Positions 45,539 to 59,500 of a stretch of 64,000 nucleotides of DNA are shown piece after piece (within the stretch, counting starts at the first letter, position 1; each line of letters starts with the position of its first letter). The stretch comes from Neelides folsomi (taxonomy: Eukaryota > Arthropoda > Collembola > Neelipleona > Neelidae). The stretch spans positions 496,001 to 560,000 of the forward strand of contig JAQGBZ010000010.1 of the NCBI GenBank assembly GCA_034687125.1, given 5' to 3'. Both the position numbers and the translations under genes were made by a program. Under the pieces are notes generated by a model that did no database searches, was not told the DNA's origin, and worked only from the letters and a program-made list of their open reading frames with translations.

Positions 45539-47499
45539 TTAAGTTGAAGGTTTAGAACTTTTCTCTGGATTTGGATCATCCTCTTGAATAGATTTCGAGA
45601 GCATAAAATCAAGAGGTTTGTCATATCCCATCAGCTTCCCATAGTGCGTGTATTCGTGGAAGCTTTGATCGTTGATCAGCATAGGGAACGTCTTCCCATC
45701 TTTTTTCACTACAATTGTTGTAAACATCCCGGCAACATCTGGAACTTCAACATTTTCCAACTTGAATTTAATCTAAAAAAGAAAATAAATGGATTCAAGT
45801 AATTAATTTTTTATACTAGCAATAAATACTAAATAGAGTGAAATATAATGAATGATAATTTTAATAGTTTCAAACGTATTTTAATTTTATAACATTTACG
45901 AGTATTTCATATTATACATATTAGGTTAGGTAATATTTATGTAGCTTATTAAAGAAGTTTTTATAATGAATTACTCTATTATTTTATTCGTGGATCAAAA
46001 ATTTTCACTTTTGGCTTTATAGTGTGAATGGATGAATGTACCTGATAGGTGTGCCTTAACTTCATTAACGCTTAAAAGTAAAGAGTCACAGCTCTTATGT
46101 AAATATTTAACGAATTAAGTAATGAGATGACATAATCGTAAGTGAGTATGGCGTGAGGATTAGCGAATAGTGAAAAAATGACATAATCCAATTCGTAATT
46201 TATGATTGAAAACTTCTGTCCATACTTTCTACCTTTACAAATGCACATAATATGTAAAATAAAGAAATTGTATGTAGGCTCTGGGTATTCTAAATAGCTA
46301 TCAATGTAAATTTTTTCTTATACACAATGTATTTACCTAAATTAATGTATAAGCATAACTATTAAAGTCTTGTAGAAGATATACCAAATAGATAAATGTA
46401 CATGACTATTTGTATTTATATGTAGATGAAGTCTAGTGCTCCTGTAAATTGTAATATTTCATATGTTTTTATTGAGAACACAAACAACACATTTTACTCA
46501 TGAATCCCTTTCTAATTTTTATGACTATAATTGAAAGATTGTCTATCGCATATTGAGTCAAAAATGTTTTTCTAATGAAATAAAATTAAAAATACATAGG
46601 TGTATGAATTAGATGATTCTCCTATAAATTATAATTAGGTGTATACGTTTTTAGACATATTTTAGATATTTTATTGTGTATATTTTATAGATGATGTATG
46701 TGTTATCTCCATAAAATTATATATGATTTTAATGTGGAGCGTGGGTGTATATGCATAGGACTAGGGGTATGCACATTATACCTACATAATTACCTATATT
46801 ATTGGTAGGTATAAGTTATTAAAAATGAAGGTCGCCTGACTCATGTCTCACCTCATTTCGTCCCAGGAAGAACGTGTAAGTGACAGCGGTGTAAGTGTTC
46901 GTCACAGGATTGTAAAACACTTCATTGACAAATCTTTTGGTGAGCGAGTGAATAAGAAACGGCGTGACATAAGTGAAGAATCCAATAAAAGTCAGTGCTG
47001 CACAATTAAGCATCATAGAATTGCCTTCCAAATAGTTCAAAATCTTGTATTGAAACATGAACCCAAGAACAGAGGAACCAAAGGAAAAGACCTTCACAGC
47101 TCTCATTTGATGTTTCAACTGCAAGGGGCCTTGGTAGATCAATTCTTCATCTTTCGGAAATTGGGAAATAGAAATACGATTGTAAAGGTATCCAGCCATT
47201 GCCTTGTGATATGCTTTTTTTCTAAATTCTTCATCCCAGTCTTCTAAAGGCTTCCGGAAGTCACCCTGACTCTCCATCTTTTTCCTCACGTCATTCAAAT
47301 TCCATGACGTTGTTGAGATCTGTCTTGATAAATGGTTCGAAAAATTAGGGAAATCTTGTTTCAATAATAAAAACTGACGAGGCACAGGGAAAGTTAAATT
47401 GTGACTAGAAAGGACTCTTATAGAAAGGGAGAAACTTCGTTTAAAATGACTATGATTAATAAATAAATTAAAAAATTCTCTTCTTATTTTAGTATTCAT
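45539..47499 (-). CDS. TMEM70: TMEM70, mitochondrial ATP synthase assembly factor, two exons
   Basis: Inner mitochondrial membrane protein needed for assembly of complex V (c-ring) and reported to help complex I. Minus-strand exons 47499-46852 and 45772-45539 join in phase (donor GAG|GTGAGA), giving 293 residues. The N-terminus is basic and hydroxylated with few acidic residues (MNTKIRREFFNLF), as expected for a mitochondrial targeting sequence. The core has IYQGPL, then a hairpin of two membrane segments (VKVFSFGSSVLGFMF and FIGFFTYVTPFLIHSLTKRF), followed by TYTAVTYTFFLGRNE. Exon 2 carries the matrix tail (VPDVAGMFTTIVVKK, YTHYGKLMGYDKP), matching the family's VF-TTF and LMGYDK motifs. The 1.1-kb intron is A+T-rich with nothing else recognised. 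Sequence past the donor would give a ten-residue alternative end, which looks accidental. Confidence 0.93.
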
Positions 47500-49165
47500 A
47501 TTGATAGAAAAATAAAAATGAGAAGTTTTATACTAACTATATCAGTGTTATATAATAATTAAGGAACTGTTTACACGATTAATTTAAGGCTATGAGTGAA
47601 TATTTAACAAGTTTAACAATTAACAACTTTTCTTGTGTTTAATTTTGCCGGATGAGTTTATTTTTGCCTCTCATAATAAAAGAGAAGAAGGAAGGTAAAT
47701 TTGAGATATTTTGAAATTTCCTTCAAGATGGCGCCATAGTGTAGGGAGCTGGGTTTAGTTCAGCAAGGTGGCTCAGCTAACCGTACCTTCCCTTGTGGGT
47801 TGCAAAGGCTATTCACCCATGCATTGAAGACGGAGCGTTGGGTATAAGGATTTCCTATAGTTAGGTTGGTTGATGCATTCGCAGTACAGTACTCCTTTCA
47901 GCCTTTCAGTTCACTCCATGCAGCCACATACGTCTCCCTTCTTTTTCAACCAAAAATCTGGACTTTTAATTACTTTTTAACCTTCTTTGTGATTATTCGC
48001 AAAATTAAGTCTTTACCCACTCACACCGCATCGAGGGACTAAAGGAAATAAAGGTATTGTCGGCATTATAAGATTTAACTCATAATTCGCCTTATTTTAA
48101 TTGTTCCATAAAGTTCAGGTAAAATAGGATTTGTCATGTCATGACTGACGGAATGGCCGAGGAAGGGGAGGTTGGCGGACAATTATTGTTAATATTTGAA
48201 AAGTTTTGACAAGGAAGACAATTTATAGTTAACTTCTTTTATAGAAAAATTCTCTTTGGAAGCTGCTCTAACGTGTTTTTTAATCTTTGTTTCACCCTAA
48301 CATAGTCATTTACCTTCAACTCGGACTGACAGGTTCTTTATAAACCTTTTACATTATAATTGGATTTTTGTAAAACTATTATACATAGCCGAATAGGCTT
48401 TATATCTATGTTTTACACTCAATGGTCAATGTACAATATCTCTGTCATCGTTTTTGGGAAGAGGTGAAGGCCCTTCACCAAAGGGGTACGAATTACGACC
48501 TTCCAAAAATACAAAATCCACAACTTTTTTGTTATTTATAAATCAGAAATGCTTTACCTTTGGGTCTATTATTTCTTTATTAATATTTGTGCACAATGAT
48601 GTGGATGTAAAGTCCACGATAGTTATTTTACGTGCTGTTCTTTTGATAAAGAATTCGATTACACAATACCAGAGCAAAAGTTAGTATTTGTACTTATATT
48701 ACAAACCTATAGCCAAAAATATGTAATATGGTATCTTAAAATCAATTGTGAGTATAATTTTCTAATGCATTATTGAGTGTTGTGTCACAAAGTCACAATA
48801 TCGCCTTGTTGCGAGAATGTTTATTCATTCTTGGAAAGAAGCATTAGATTGTTGTTATTGTTTGATTTAAGATGAATTTTAGTTAGTCGATATCATTACA
48901 GGCATTATGTTCAAATATGAAATATCTCAAATAGGCAAATATTTAATGATATAATAACTGTATTACATTATTATATAAACAAAACTTGTAATTATTTAGT
49001 GTCATATTTCAATAGATCGAACAAAGGTCTCATTGTCAGCTAATGCGATTGAACATTATTAATATTTATTTGGCTTGATTTTAGAATAAGTTCCTGTGAA
49101 CCCAACTACATTCTTGGCATAAAATACACATATCGCAAATTTTTTCCACGCCGTATAATTTCAAT
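47500..49165. other. Divergent promoter region between TMEM70 and the phosphatase gene
   Basis: About 1.7 kb between the two start codons. A YY1-like motif CAAGATGGCGCCAT lies at 47724-47737, roughly 225 bases upstream of TMEM70, followed by a G+C-richer block to about 47.96 kb. This could be the TMEM70 promoter/5' UTR or an old repeat. The rest is A+T-rich; no other gene supported. Confidence 0.4.
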
Positions 49166-52100
49166 ATGAAGTTGGAAGAAAGCTTGACGAAAATAAGAAA
49201 AATTTATGATGAAATCAATCTATCTAATAATTGGAATCAAGAATTTATGGTATGAATTAAAAAATATAAGCACGAAAATTATAAGATATTTTTTGAAATT
49301 AAAATTTTTAATCATTTATTTGTTTATTTCTCTCAACAGACAATACGAAATAAGAGTCTAATGAGCCATGATTTCTCATGTAATGAAGCAAGGGCACCTG
49401 CGAATAAGCTTTTAAATAGATATCGCGATGTAAGCCCATACGATCACAGCAGAGTTGTTCTTTCAAGAGGAGACTGCGATTATATAAATGCCAGCTTAGT
49501 AAAGGTAATATTCATTCATTGCGTAAAATTAATATCTATTGATTTTCCCCAACTTAATTACCCATGAATTTTTCAAAAGGTGGAAAATGCGGGGAGAAAT
49601 TACGTTTTGACTCAAGGTCCGCTTCCCCAAACTGCCGGCCATTTTTGGCTTATGGTTTGGGAACAACAATCGAAAGCTGTCCTCATGCTCAATAAAGTTA
49701 TAGAAAAAAATCAAGTATGAAAATTAATTATTGTTTTAATTTAATTGTATAAAAATTGTGACTGTTGCTCATTTTAATTAATGCATATTTTAATTTTTAG
49801 ATAAAATGCCATCAGTATTGGCCAGTTGGTAGTGAAAATGACGATTCCGATACGATGGACTTTCCAGATGTTGGTCTTCGTGTTTCCCTTCTATCGGAAA
49901 CAATATTTAACAATTTCATTAAAAGGGTTCTAAGGTAAATCAATGGACTAAATGCTGTTTAACACCATTAAGCATTTTCTACATTATCTCCAAATAGGGA
50001 CATTTAAAACCACACATGACGGATTGATGGCAATAAGAACTTATCCAAAATTGATTTAATTTAACCTTGCCTAAAATTAAAAGATATAGATTATTAGCAG
50101 TTTAAAGGTTTATAATGCAAAACGTAATTAATATGCCTTTGTGTTGTTGAATTATTATTTAAGTTTGAGTTTAAAGATTTAAATATTTCTTAAATTAATA
50201 CATAAAAATACACAATAAATACTTATAAGTTTTATATACAAAAACAACTTATACATAATAAGCGCGCCAATTCAAATGTGCAACCTTTTATTATATATAA
50301 GATGAAATTTGAAATTAAATTATTAATTGTTATTTTTAATTTTATCAATTTGGATAAGTTGTTGCTACCAATCGTTGATATAATAAAATAACCATTGAAT
50401 ATAATTATTGATTAGGGTTGAGGAAGTGAGTACGGGGGATGTCAGAGAAGTTCTTCAGTTCCATTACATTACCTGGCCAGATTTTGGTGTTCCGACGTCT
50501 CCAAGAGCATTTCTCCATTTTCTACAATGTGTAAGAGACAGTGGAGCTCTGGAGAAAGATGTTGGACCGGCAGTTGTTCATTGCTCTGCTGGAATTGGTC
50601 GATCTGGAACATTTTGCCTCGTTGATTCTTTCCTTCTCATGGTATTTAAACAGAACATTAAAAGATTTAAGCCATAAATTATTATATTATTAATTAATTA
50701 ATCTTGATATAATAAAATGTAATTTAATATTTTAGATGGAAAATGGGCAAAGTGAAGAAGTAAAAGAGCTGCTACTCGAAATGAGAAAGTTTCGCATGGG
50801 ACTTATCCAAACGGCCGATCAACTTAAATTTTCCTATATGGCAATTCTTGAAGGACTTCAGCTTATAGTTGATGTAAAATTAAATTTTATTCATACCATT
50901 AAACACTTAAATTGTTTAGATTCAAGACGCTAATAGAAATATTTATAGGGCAAATATCCATTCCCGTGCGATGAACCTCCGCAGAATGGCCACTCGCATG
51001 AAGATGAAAAGCCGGAACCTCCAATGAGAATTATTGGTGGTTCTATCGACCGCTTTGCTGGTTTCGAAAAAAGTAATTTCAAATTAATCTAAAGATATGA
51101 ATCGTACAGTGCAAATTAATATTAAATTGATATTTTATTAACATATTTTATTTTTATTTCCAGTTATTTCACAAGGTATACCGAATCGACCTTTACCACC
51201 AAGACCCGAAGATAGCAGTGATTCTGACACTGAATCTGACGAAGATTCACTTCAAGAAAGCTTCTCCGATGAGCTCGAAGATAAAGAAGATGAAGATGAG
51301 GTGGAGGAAGTTCCTGAAATCAGAGAATCACCGCAACCTCTTAGTTCAACAGAAAAGGCAGAGAATAATCATCACATGTACGTAAAATGTTTTAATTTTA
51401 TTATTGCTTCTCTGCTCATATTTACTTTTTCATTTAAACTCCATTGGTTAAGAAATGAAATTATAATCGGAAACGAATATTTAAAGGAGTTATTATTTTT
51501 TATTTAACACATTGTTGAATTCAGTTATTTAATTATTTCTTGTTCTTTTCTTTTTTCTTCATAATTCATAATTAAACTTTTCATTTCCTTATTTTTCTCT
51601 TCAATACTATTGCGTTAACTAGGGCTATAATTATCAAACATGATCAATTACATAAGCACAATTGATGTGGGAATTCATCCAACTTCAATTATATTCCATT
51701 AATAGAACAATAGTCTCGAGCCTAGACAGTTTTAATTAAGGTTAGAGTGAAAAGCAATTGAGCGGGACCAAAACCATTCCTCTTTTATTTACTAGAGTTT
51801 TTACGACTTCCGTTTAGCTCCCTTATGCAACCTTACTTTTATTTTATTGTGTTTACTAATTAAAGCTCGAGTTTGCCCCTTGCTTCGCACTTATCCCAAA
51901 TTAACTCAATAATTAAAGGGGAAATATCAGAGATCTAAATCAGACTACTATTTAGGTATTTTAAGAAAAATAAACATAAACATCCAATTTCAATTGTCTT
52001 TTTAATTAATTGTTTTCTCCCAATAATTAGAAGCCCTCAAAAATTAGAATAAGGAAAACTTTGAAATCAAATGCGCCGTTAAAATTTCCTAAATAAACTT

Positions 52101-52452
52101 ATAGAATAGGCTATATTTCCCAATTGGTTAGTATGCCATTTATAGCCAAATTGCAAGCCAAATTGCTTATTATTACATATGTGAAGAGAGAGTTATTATG
52201 CAATTCCAATTGTGGAGAGAATGTGTAAATAAGTGTGTGATTGAATGTGTCTTCAGGACGAACGGACTGGAGGATGAATTGCTCAGACGACGAAAGAAAA
52301 CGGACGCTACAATGGAAAAATTGAAGGAAATGAAGCAGAAGCAGAAAGAGTCAGAAATAAGGCAAGAATTCTTTAGGTCATTTGCGAATCCAAAAATTTT
52401 AATATGTGTCGGCGCCGCTGCAATAGCTTATTACTTCTATTCTAAAATGTAG
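49166..52452 (+). CDS. PTPN1: PTP1B/TCPTP-type non-receptor tyrosine phosphatase (Ptp61F homologue), nine exons
   Basis: Protein tyrosine phosphatase of the PTPN1/PTPN2 subfamily, which dephosphorylates receptor tyrosine kinases and JAK/STAT components from the ER surface. Exons: 49166-49249, 49340-49504, 49580-49714, 49801-49934, 50416-50641, 50736-50873, 50949-51072, 51164-51377 and 52257-52452; all phases agree, giving 471 residues. Seen in order: the pTyr loop [42 protein letters not shown], the WPD loop (Asp195), [10 protein letters not shown] with nucleophile Cys229 and Arg235, and the Q loop [12 protein letters not shown] proline-rich site (NRPLPPRP) and an acidic Ser-rich linker follow. 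The last exon is helical ([20 protein letters not shown]) and ends in a hydrophobic anchor (about 454-468), as in PTP1B. All catalytic residues are intact, so it should be active. Confidence 0.97.
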
Positions 52453-55400
52453 TAAGATCCTTTCCGAACTTTCCCCACGTTTAATTGCATATTAATGTTT
52501 TTTGATTACAATTTTTGTAGTGTTATTTAAAATAGTGGTAATGGAAAGATTGGGAAATTGCAACTGTTTTTGAGCGTTCAATACCCTGGCTTCGAATACG
52601 CTTTTTTTCTAACAAGTACTCTATAAAGATAGGAATATTTATTCTCAACCACAACCCATTTAGCCCATTTGTAATTTATGTAATTGTACACCACGTATGT
52701 CTTAACACTTAAATGTGTATTTGGTAGAGGAAGGCCACTCTATACGTACTATAATATATATATTCCTGAATCACCTTCCTATTAACCAAATATTATATTA
52801 TGCAGAATAACTCCTTTTATTAGGTTAATTATGTTGTTAATTAATTATAAATTGTTAAAGTGGAGATGATTAGAATGAAAGGTATATGTATTTCCATGAT
52901 GGTTTTTAACAAAGGATATTCTTGAATTACTAAAATATGTAGTTGCAGAGTTGATAAGCGATATTGGGCTGAAATATAGACTGTAAATTTTAAATTCTAG
53001 AACAATTCCTTCACTAATTGTTATCGAATGGAATATCGATGGTATTTCCAGTTCCACTTTATTGAGTAAAATTAGCTAGGAACTTTATTATCTTGCACTG
53101 GTACATATTGTACAGGGGTTAAACTTAGATTTAGGTAATTTAAAAGTTTATAATGATAAATGTACAAGTGCAAAATATCATTACAATTTTAAATTGGTAT
53201 TTATAATTTTATTGGTGGAACGACATCACAATATTTAATTCAAGCATCATTTACAATTAGACTTAATAATTATGTTATTTATTATTATAGTACTGTTATA
53301 CCTAAGTTATTATTTTATAAATGAGTAGGTGTTATTAATACTTGTACCTTTAATTTTATTTAAATGAAACAAAGTAAAATTTGGATTAATAGGGATAAAG
53401 GACTAAATTAAATTCACTCTTATACTGATAGCTATATTAGTTTCAGAATTGACTACCTATCTTTATGTATAAAATAACGTTATATTAATATTAACCTTTT
53501 CTAAATTGACAACACAGGGTTACGAATCTAACTTTGCAACTTGAATTACTTGATAAATGATCTATATAATTATTAATTTTTTATAACAATATCCGATGGT
53601 TTGGATTTGAACCTTGGACTTAATATTTTAAATCATTAGCTTACAATATCAAATTTTAAAATCTAGTCAAAATTATAGCTAATTTAAAACAATTTTGTTC
53701 TGCTTTATTATATAAACCTTGATAGTTTCCATTCAATATTTTATCTATTTACAATATTATAATTTATAAAAATTACTAATTTTTTAGTTTTAAAGCTCAG
53801 GTCCCCTTTATACTTATTTTGTGCCAATTGTATTTAATTATTTCATTGCAAATGAACAATTATGTAGTAAATAGTTTCTGTTGTGGTCCATATAAATAAG
53901 CCAAGAGTTTACTCAATTCTTTCAACGAGAAAGAGAATTTCACGAGTTTTCCAATCATTAAGCTTTCTCCTATAAGGATAATAAACTATTAATTAAATTA
54001 AAACCTTTTTTATGAAGTTAATTATGTGCAAAGCAATGAAATCTGTATATACATACATAACATAGCAGTTAGGAATGTATACATGCAACGGCAATATATT
54101 TTAGTTAATGTCAATACGTTATTTATTTTAGTTCAGCAAAATTTTAAGTATTAGTTTTCAATTTCCAAATTATTTAAAAAATCTATACAACATGAATAAT
54201 GTTGTGATTTGTGAATATTAGTTGACTTACAATTAGCTCTTAAAGTTAGCTCACTAATTAACAAAACAAGTATAAATATTTAAATTATCAGCCATTTTAA
54301 ATAATTAAAAGTATAAAGTAAACGAGCTCAGGAGAGTTGACGAGAGTATTTTTTAAGTTCCAAGTCCATTCCAAACAATTTTAAAAGTGAGAACAAACTG
54401 GCAAGGTTCTATTCTCTGTACGAATGAATTAAAATATTATAATTTTCAATGAACAAATTGATGTCATGCAAGGTATAAATAATACAAATGAGAATTTTCA
54501 TTGTCGAGCAATATTTATTCATGGATAAATATCAAAGTGAATTTTCCTTCATTCACTAACATTCTAATAATCGTAGTTCATTCATATTCAACCCCTAAAA
54601 ACAATAATCGTCAAAACAGAATTCAATCTTAGAAATTAGTAAGTGAAAATGTTGATGAATAATTTTTTTTACTCCTCCCATAATAATCATTCACAAGACT
54701 TTAAATCCACTGTGAGAGAAAATGAGACTTTCTCTGAAATAAGCGAATTGACAATTGAAATTTTGAAGATTGGTGATTGGTACTTAAATATGAAAATTTG
54801 AATTCGACCTTAACTTTTTACACCCAACTATATAAGCTCTAATTATTAGTAAATTAATTTAGATGGTAGAAGATCCTTTACACATTAGCAATAATAAACA
54901 GATACTTTTTGAGTAAATAGTGCAGTACTACTGTACTTACTTAATAACTATTAAATAATATTAATTCAATATTAAATACCTACTAAAAATTAAAAATTGA
55001 AGTTTTCGATTAGTGGTGAAGAGATTGTAATTTTAGGAAATTCGTACTTTGACATAATGTTAAGTAAACAATGTCGATTTAGAATATTTGTGTCGGTGGA
55101 ATAATTCGATTAATTTTATGTTGGGATATGTATGACTATAAAATACTCTACCTGTAATTTCCAAGTTTTAAAGACTGATCAATGTAATGTAGGAAGTCGC
55201 TTTATTGTTTGATAAATGTGTCCTTTATAAATGCTAACATTATTAAGATAAATTCGAATGATACAAGATTGATCATCTCGAGTAAACTTATTTGGGCCTA
55301 ATTTTAATTTGTTATATATACGTGCGATGTACTTAAATATTATGCATTCGTAAAAATATGAAACATCACAGAGGTAAAATTGTTAAAATTGTATATATTC

Positions 55401-56414
55401 TTTATAACTATTACATTCTCTATATCATTACATTTTTCCTAATTGTAGACTACAATTTGTAGTGTAGTAGTTTATTATATAATATAAAAATAAGTACATA
55501 GTACCTCTTATATGAAAACACAGTAATAATTTAAATAATCTTAACACGCCTATTACACTTAACAATTTGATAGCATTTACACAATACATTGTTTTTCATC
55601 TCTTTGAATAAAACATTTTCATATAATAATTTATTATTAAAGAAAAAATCCGTGATTATTTATTAAATAACCTTTCGTGATTTTGCACAAACCCTATTCT
55701 GAACATTAATTATCCATGTTGGGGATAATTACCTTTATGTAAACAAAAGCAATATCTTTTAATTATATAGGAATATTGATATAGGATATAGGAACTTGTC
55801 GTCAATTAATGTGAGTAAAAACTGAGAAACATCTGGAAACTGCTTTCCTCATCAAATAAAGCAGATAAAAGGAGTCATTCGCGATCAATTCGAGTTGATG
55901 GTGTAGTATTGATTTCCATCGATGGATGAGAGGATTCAATGATTTTTAGATCAAGGAGTTGAGACGAATATTAATCATACACAGGTGGATGATAAACTTG
56001 AATAGATTTCTTCCTCGAACTCATAATTGAGACTTGCTCTTTCCCACAGACCATTTACTTATGGGGAATTCAAGTTTAAGATTGTACATGCAACGAAGTT
56101 CTGCTCACTATGTAATTAACTTCAATCCAGATGATTCCTCTTTGGACACCTGTGTCCCTCTCAAATTCTCAAATCATATAATCACTCTTCGGCTTATCTC
56201 TCATTATTTCTTATTAACTTTTATTTTCAAATATCTTTCCTCTTCAAGTTATAACATGTTACATAATAAATATCCAAACATTCGTCTAAATTCAAAATTA
56301 GCGTACTTGATTAACTATAAAAAGTTTTTATTTATAATCGTTTATAAGAATTTTAGAATTAACTGGTTAATGGTAATTATTAGATAATTTACATAGTTCT
56401 TCGTTTATTGTATG

Positions 56415-56529
56415 TACAGCCCGTTTACTTTGTAGTGTTATTTTTTAAATTCCTAATACTACTACTACAATACAACTTCCTTAGTTATTAGGAATTTAAA
56501 AAAGAGCACTACAAAGTAAACGAGCTGTA
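56415..56529. repeat. Palindromic MITE-like repeat, about 43-bp arms
   Basis: Arms 56415-56457 and 56487-56529 are reverse complements at about 40 of 43 positions (TACAGCCCGTTTACTTTGTA at the left end). The 29-base centre has no coding capacity. The outer TACAG resembles mariner-like termini, which is only suggestive. Confidence 0.85.
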
Positions 56530-59500
56530 GTGTTACTCGTTTGTTAAGGGTAGTACAAAAGTAGCCAGCAGGATGATCATATTATGTTACGAATACGCTA
56601 TTAAGTACTTTAGCCATTGCGTATGAATTACACTCACTCATGGTCAGTGGATTTAAATCATGAGTACCTACTTGTACATTGCTACTTAAGCTCCAGAAGA
56701 AGTACGAGTACGTTCTCGTCTTATAACTGTTTTAATCCGGTTCTGACTGATAAATTTTGGATATCGTTCAATTAAGTCAAGATTCATTCATTAATTCTCA
56801 TCACATATCATTTATATTGAAAAGTGTAATCTGCTCGGAATATGACATTTAAATTGTAATAATAACGTACTACTATTATATTATCCACAGTGGTCAAATA
56901 TCATTGAACTTACAATTAATATGAACTTATGTGAACTACGAGTTTAATCTATCAGTAAATGATATACCAATAGACCAAAGCATTATGCATAGTCATATAG
57001 GGGTGTATCTGTAATTGCAGTTGTATGAATGACATGCATGCAAGTCTCTGAGCAAGATATTCAGGTGAAACCAGCTAAGGGTAGATCAGTTCCGTGGATG
57101 CGAACACAGAAACCACAATTAAAATGAGATATAAAGAAGAGTTCTGAATGTGAAGAATAATGCATGATTCTAATTAGCTAATTGCATTTGATCTCAACTC
57201 CGACCGTTGAATGGGAATATGGGAGAACTCATCTGCATCATTATGCATCATCCCCTTACATTTGAAAGCATGATTTTTTTTCTCTCTCACCTTTCCCTCT
57301 GCTTCAGGTACATGGTAAGCTTCTTTGTGAGTTGATGATCAGAACGTTCTGAGGATCGAACAGGTGTGCCGTGGAGTGGAGTGTGAATAAGGGTCTCTCA
57401 ATACCATGAAATTAGGAATGCATGGAGGGATCCTCACGTGGTCCGACCGACCAAATCAGAGACCTTCTGATTTGTGAAATTTGGTGGCGTGATGCCGGCC
57501 GGAGTTCAGAACTTCTACCCAGCACATGTTCTTCTTGGGTTCTCAAACTTTGGTTTTAGATGTTTTTGCCGGCTTGTTGCATTGATGCTTCATTCCCTGC
57601 ATATGTAGACAAAATGAGTGAACAGGATTTTCTCCATTCATATTTATATAGAGATGGCAAAGCATGTAATTGTAAATGCTCGTAAATGTACATGAGTTGT
57701 AATAAATATCATCATTGTTCCCTCTTCCAGATCTCCGAAGCCGAAAAGAAGGAAAGAATCACAATCTTCTATCTGAACTTTTACTCTTCCTTTTTGTTGA
57801 AAGGGGCCGAGGAAGAAGGTGTGATGAAAAGGCATTTTCACAACTTTGCCTATTTATTATTATTTATACGTTACATCATTTATTTACGCATATCACTTTG
57901 TTGTTTTTATAATATAAATTTATAATATCACGTATTATTTATAAGTATTAAATTACCCATCGAACGATTATCCCACGGGATATGAAAATTCTTACATTTA
58001 GAGTAAGAGGTGAAAAAGATTGTTTTTACATTATAACGTTGTTTAATTAACTTTATATTGTTCTTGTTTCGAATTATTAAAAGGACAATTAATTTTAAGT
58101 GAGTGTGTTTAAGAAATTGGCACAACATGAAGGGAAATCTTCTTTTGCATTTTTAACTCATAAGGTATAAATGAAGAGAGTTCATGAAACTCTGGCTAAT
58201 ATGAATCATTTGTAACTTTAGACCATCTTATGCTATATACCTAGATTTTGGCATAAAGGCTCAGGTTAGATCTGTTTGAATGGAAGAGCTTGTTCTTTCC
58301 TACATAAATATTTCTATTTTTACTGTGAGCTTTTGACAAGCAGGTAAAATGGTGATTTTTGTGCCATGTGAAAAGGGAAAGAAAGAATAACTTACTTTAG
58401 GTAAACCAATATCTGTAGATGAGCTTTTCTCAGGAGATTCAAAATACTTGAAAGTAAAATAATATGTAAACGAGCTGCTGGCGATTTAATCGCATTTTAG
58501 TATTTAACTAAGGTTGTAATACTAGCTAGATAGTTTAAATGAGTAAATAGTTTTAAAATATTTAAGAAATTCAAAGAAATCTTATTCGAATCTTAGTTGT
58601 GCCGATTTATGCAGTAAGCAGAATTGAGTTGTAATTTGAGTTCATATAGATGTCAAGATAAGTGTAAATTCTTCTCGGCGTCCCATAGATGTTGTGTTAT
58701 AATTTTCATAAACTCTATTTTGAGATTGGAAATTCTGTAGAATCAGATCAAGATGCGATTATTGTCGAAATTCCGTGTCCTTATGCTCTGCTTATTACAA
58801 CCATCTTCACATTTCCTGATCTCCTCTCATCTTCACCTCGATCAAATTCAGAGACGGGAGAATATCAATAAAGTACCTTATTTATGAATAAAGATGATTT
58901 AACATGTACTCTGAACATTTTATACCATTACCATTAATACCATTATATTGCGTGACATTGAAAAGAAAACGTTTAGATGATTAAGTTGGATGATTCATAT
59001 TTAAATTAATAGATTAAAATTAATTTAATCATGTTCTGGATGTGTTAATTGGTTCTTTATCAAAATCACAGTACATTTCGTTGACGTCTCTGAAATGTTA
59101 AAGGAAATCACGAAAGACGTTGTCTTGTGCGTCATTCGTTGGTAGAGGACCAGCTTTGAGCAGGTGGAGGTTGAGATAAAAAGTATCTCAAATCTAAACA
59201 CATGTATCATAGAACGTTCTGGTTCGTCCATCCCTTCACACTGCTTAAATCATTTTGATATTCTTGGAAAAATCATGTTATGTAATGTCATTAGGTAGGT
59301 GTTTAAAATTTTGCTGTCGCTTTGTTATATCTAAAGTCCAAATGTCGTGTTCGAGCACTATGCATAAACTTTCCTTAACTTAAGGTTATATCTAAATGCG
59401 TATCAATACTACTGTATCAGTATCAGTATTTGATATAAAGTAATTATTATATTGAATTTACATGTATTCATATTAAATACTAAATGCGTAAATGTGATAA

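Noticed and set aside
56034-56387. 117-codon plus-strand frame
   Set aside because: No domain, A+T-rich composition, and no splice or promoter support.
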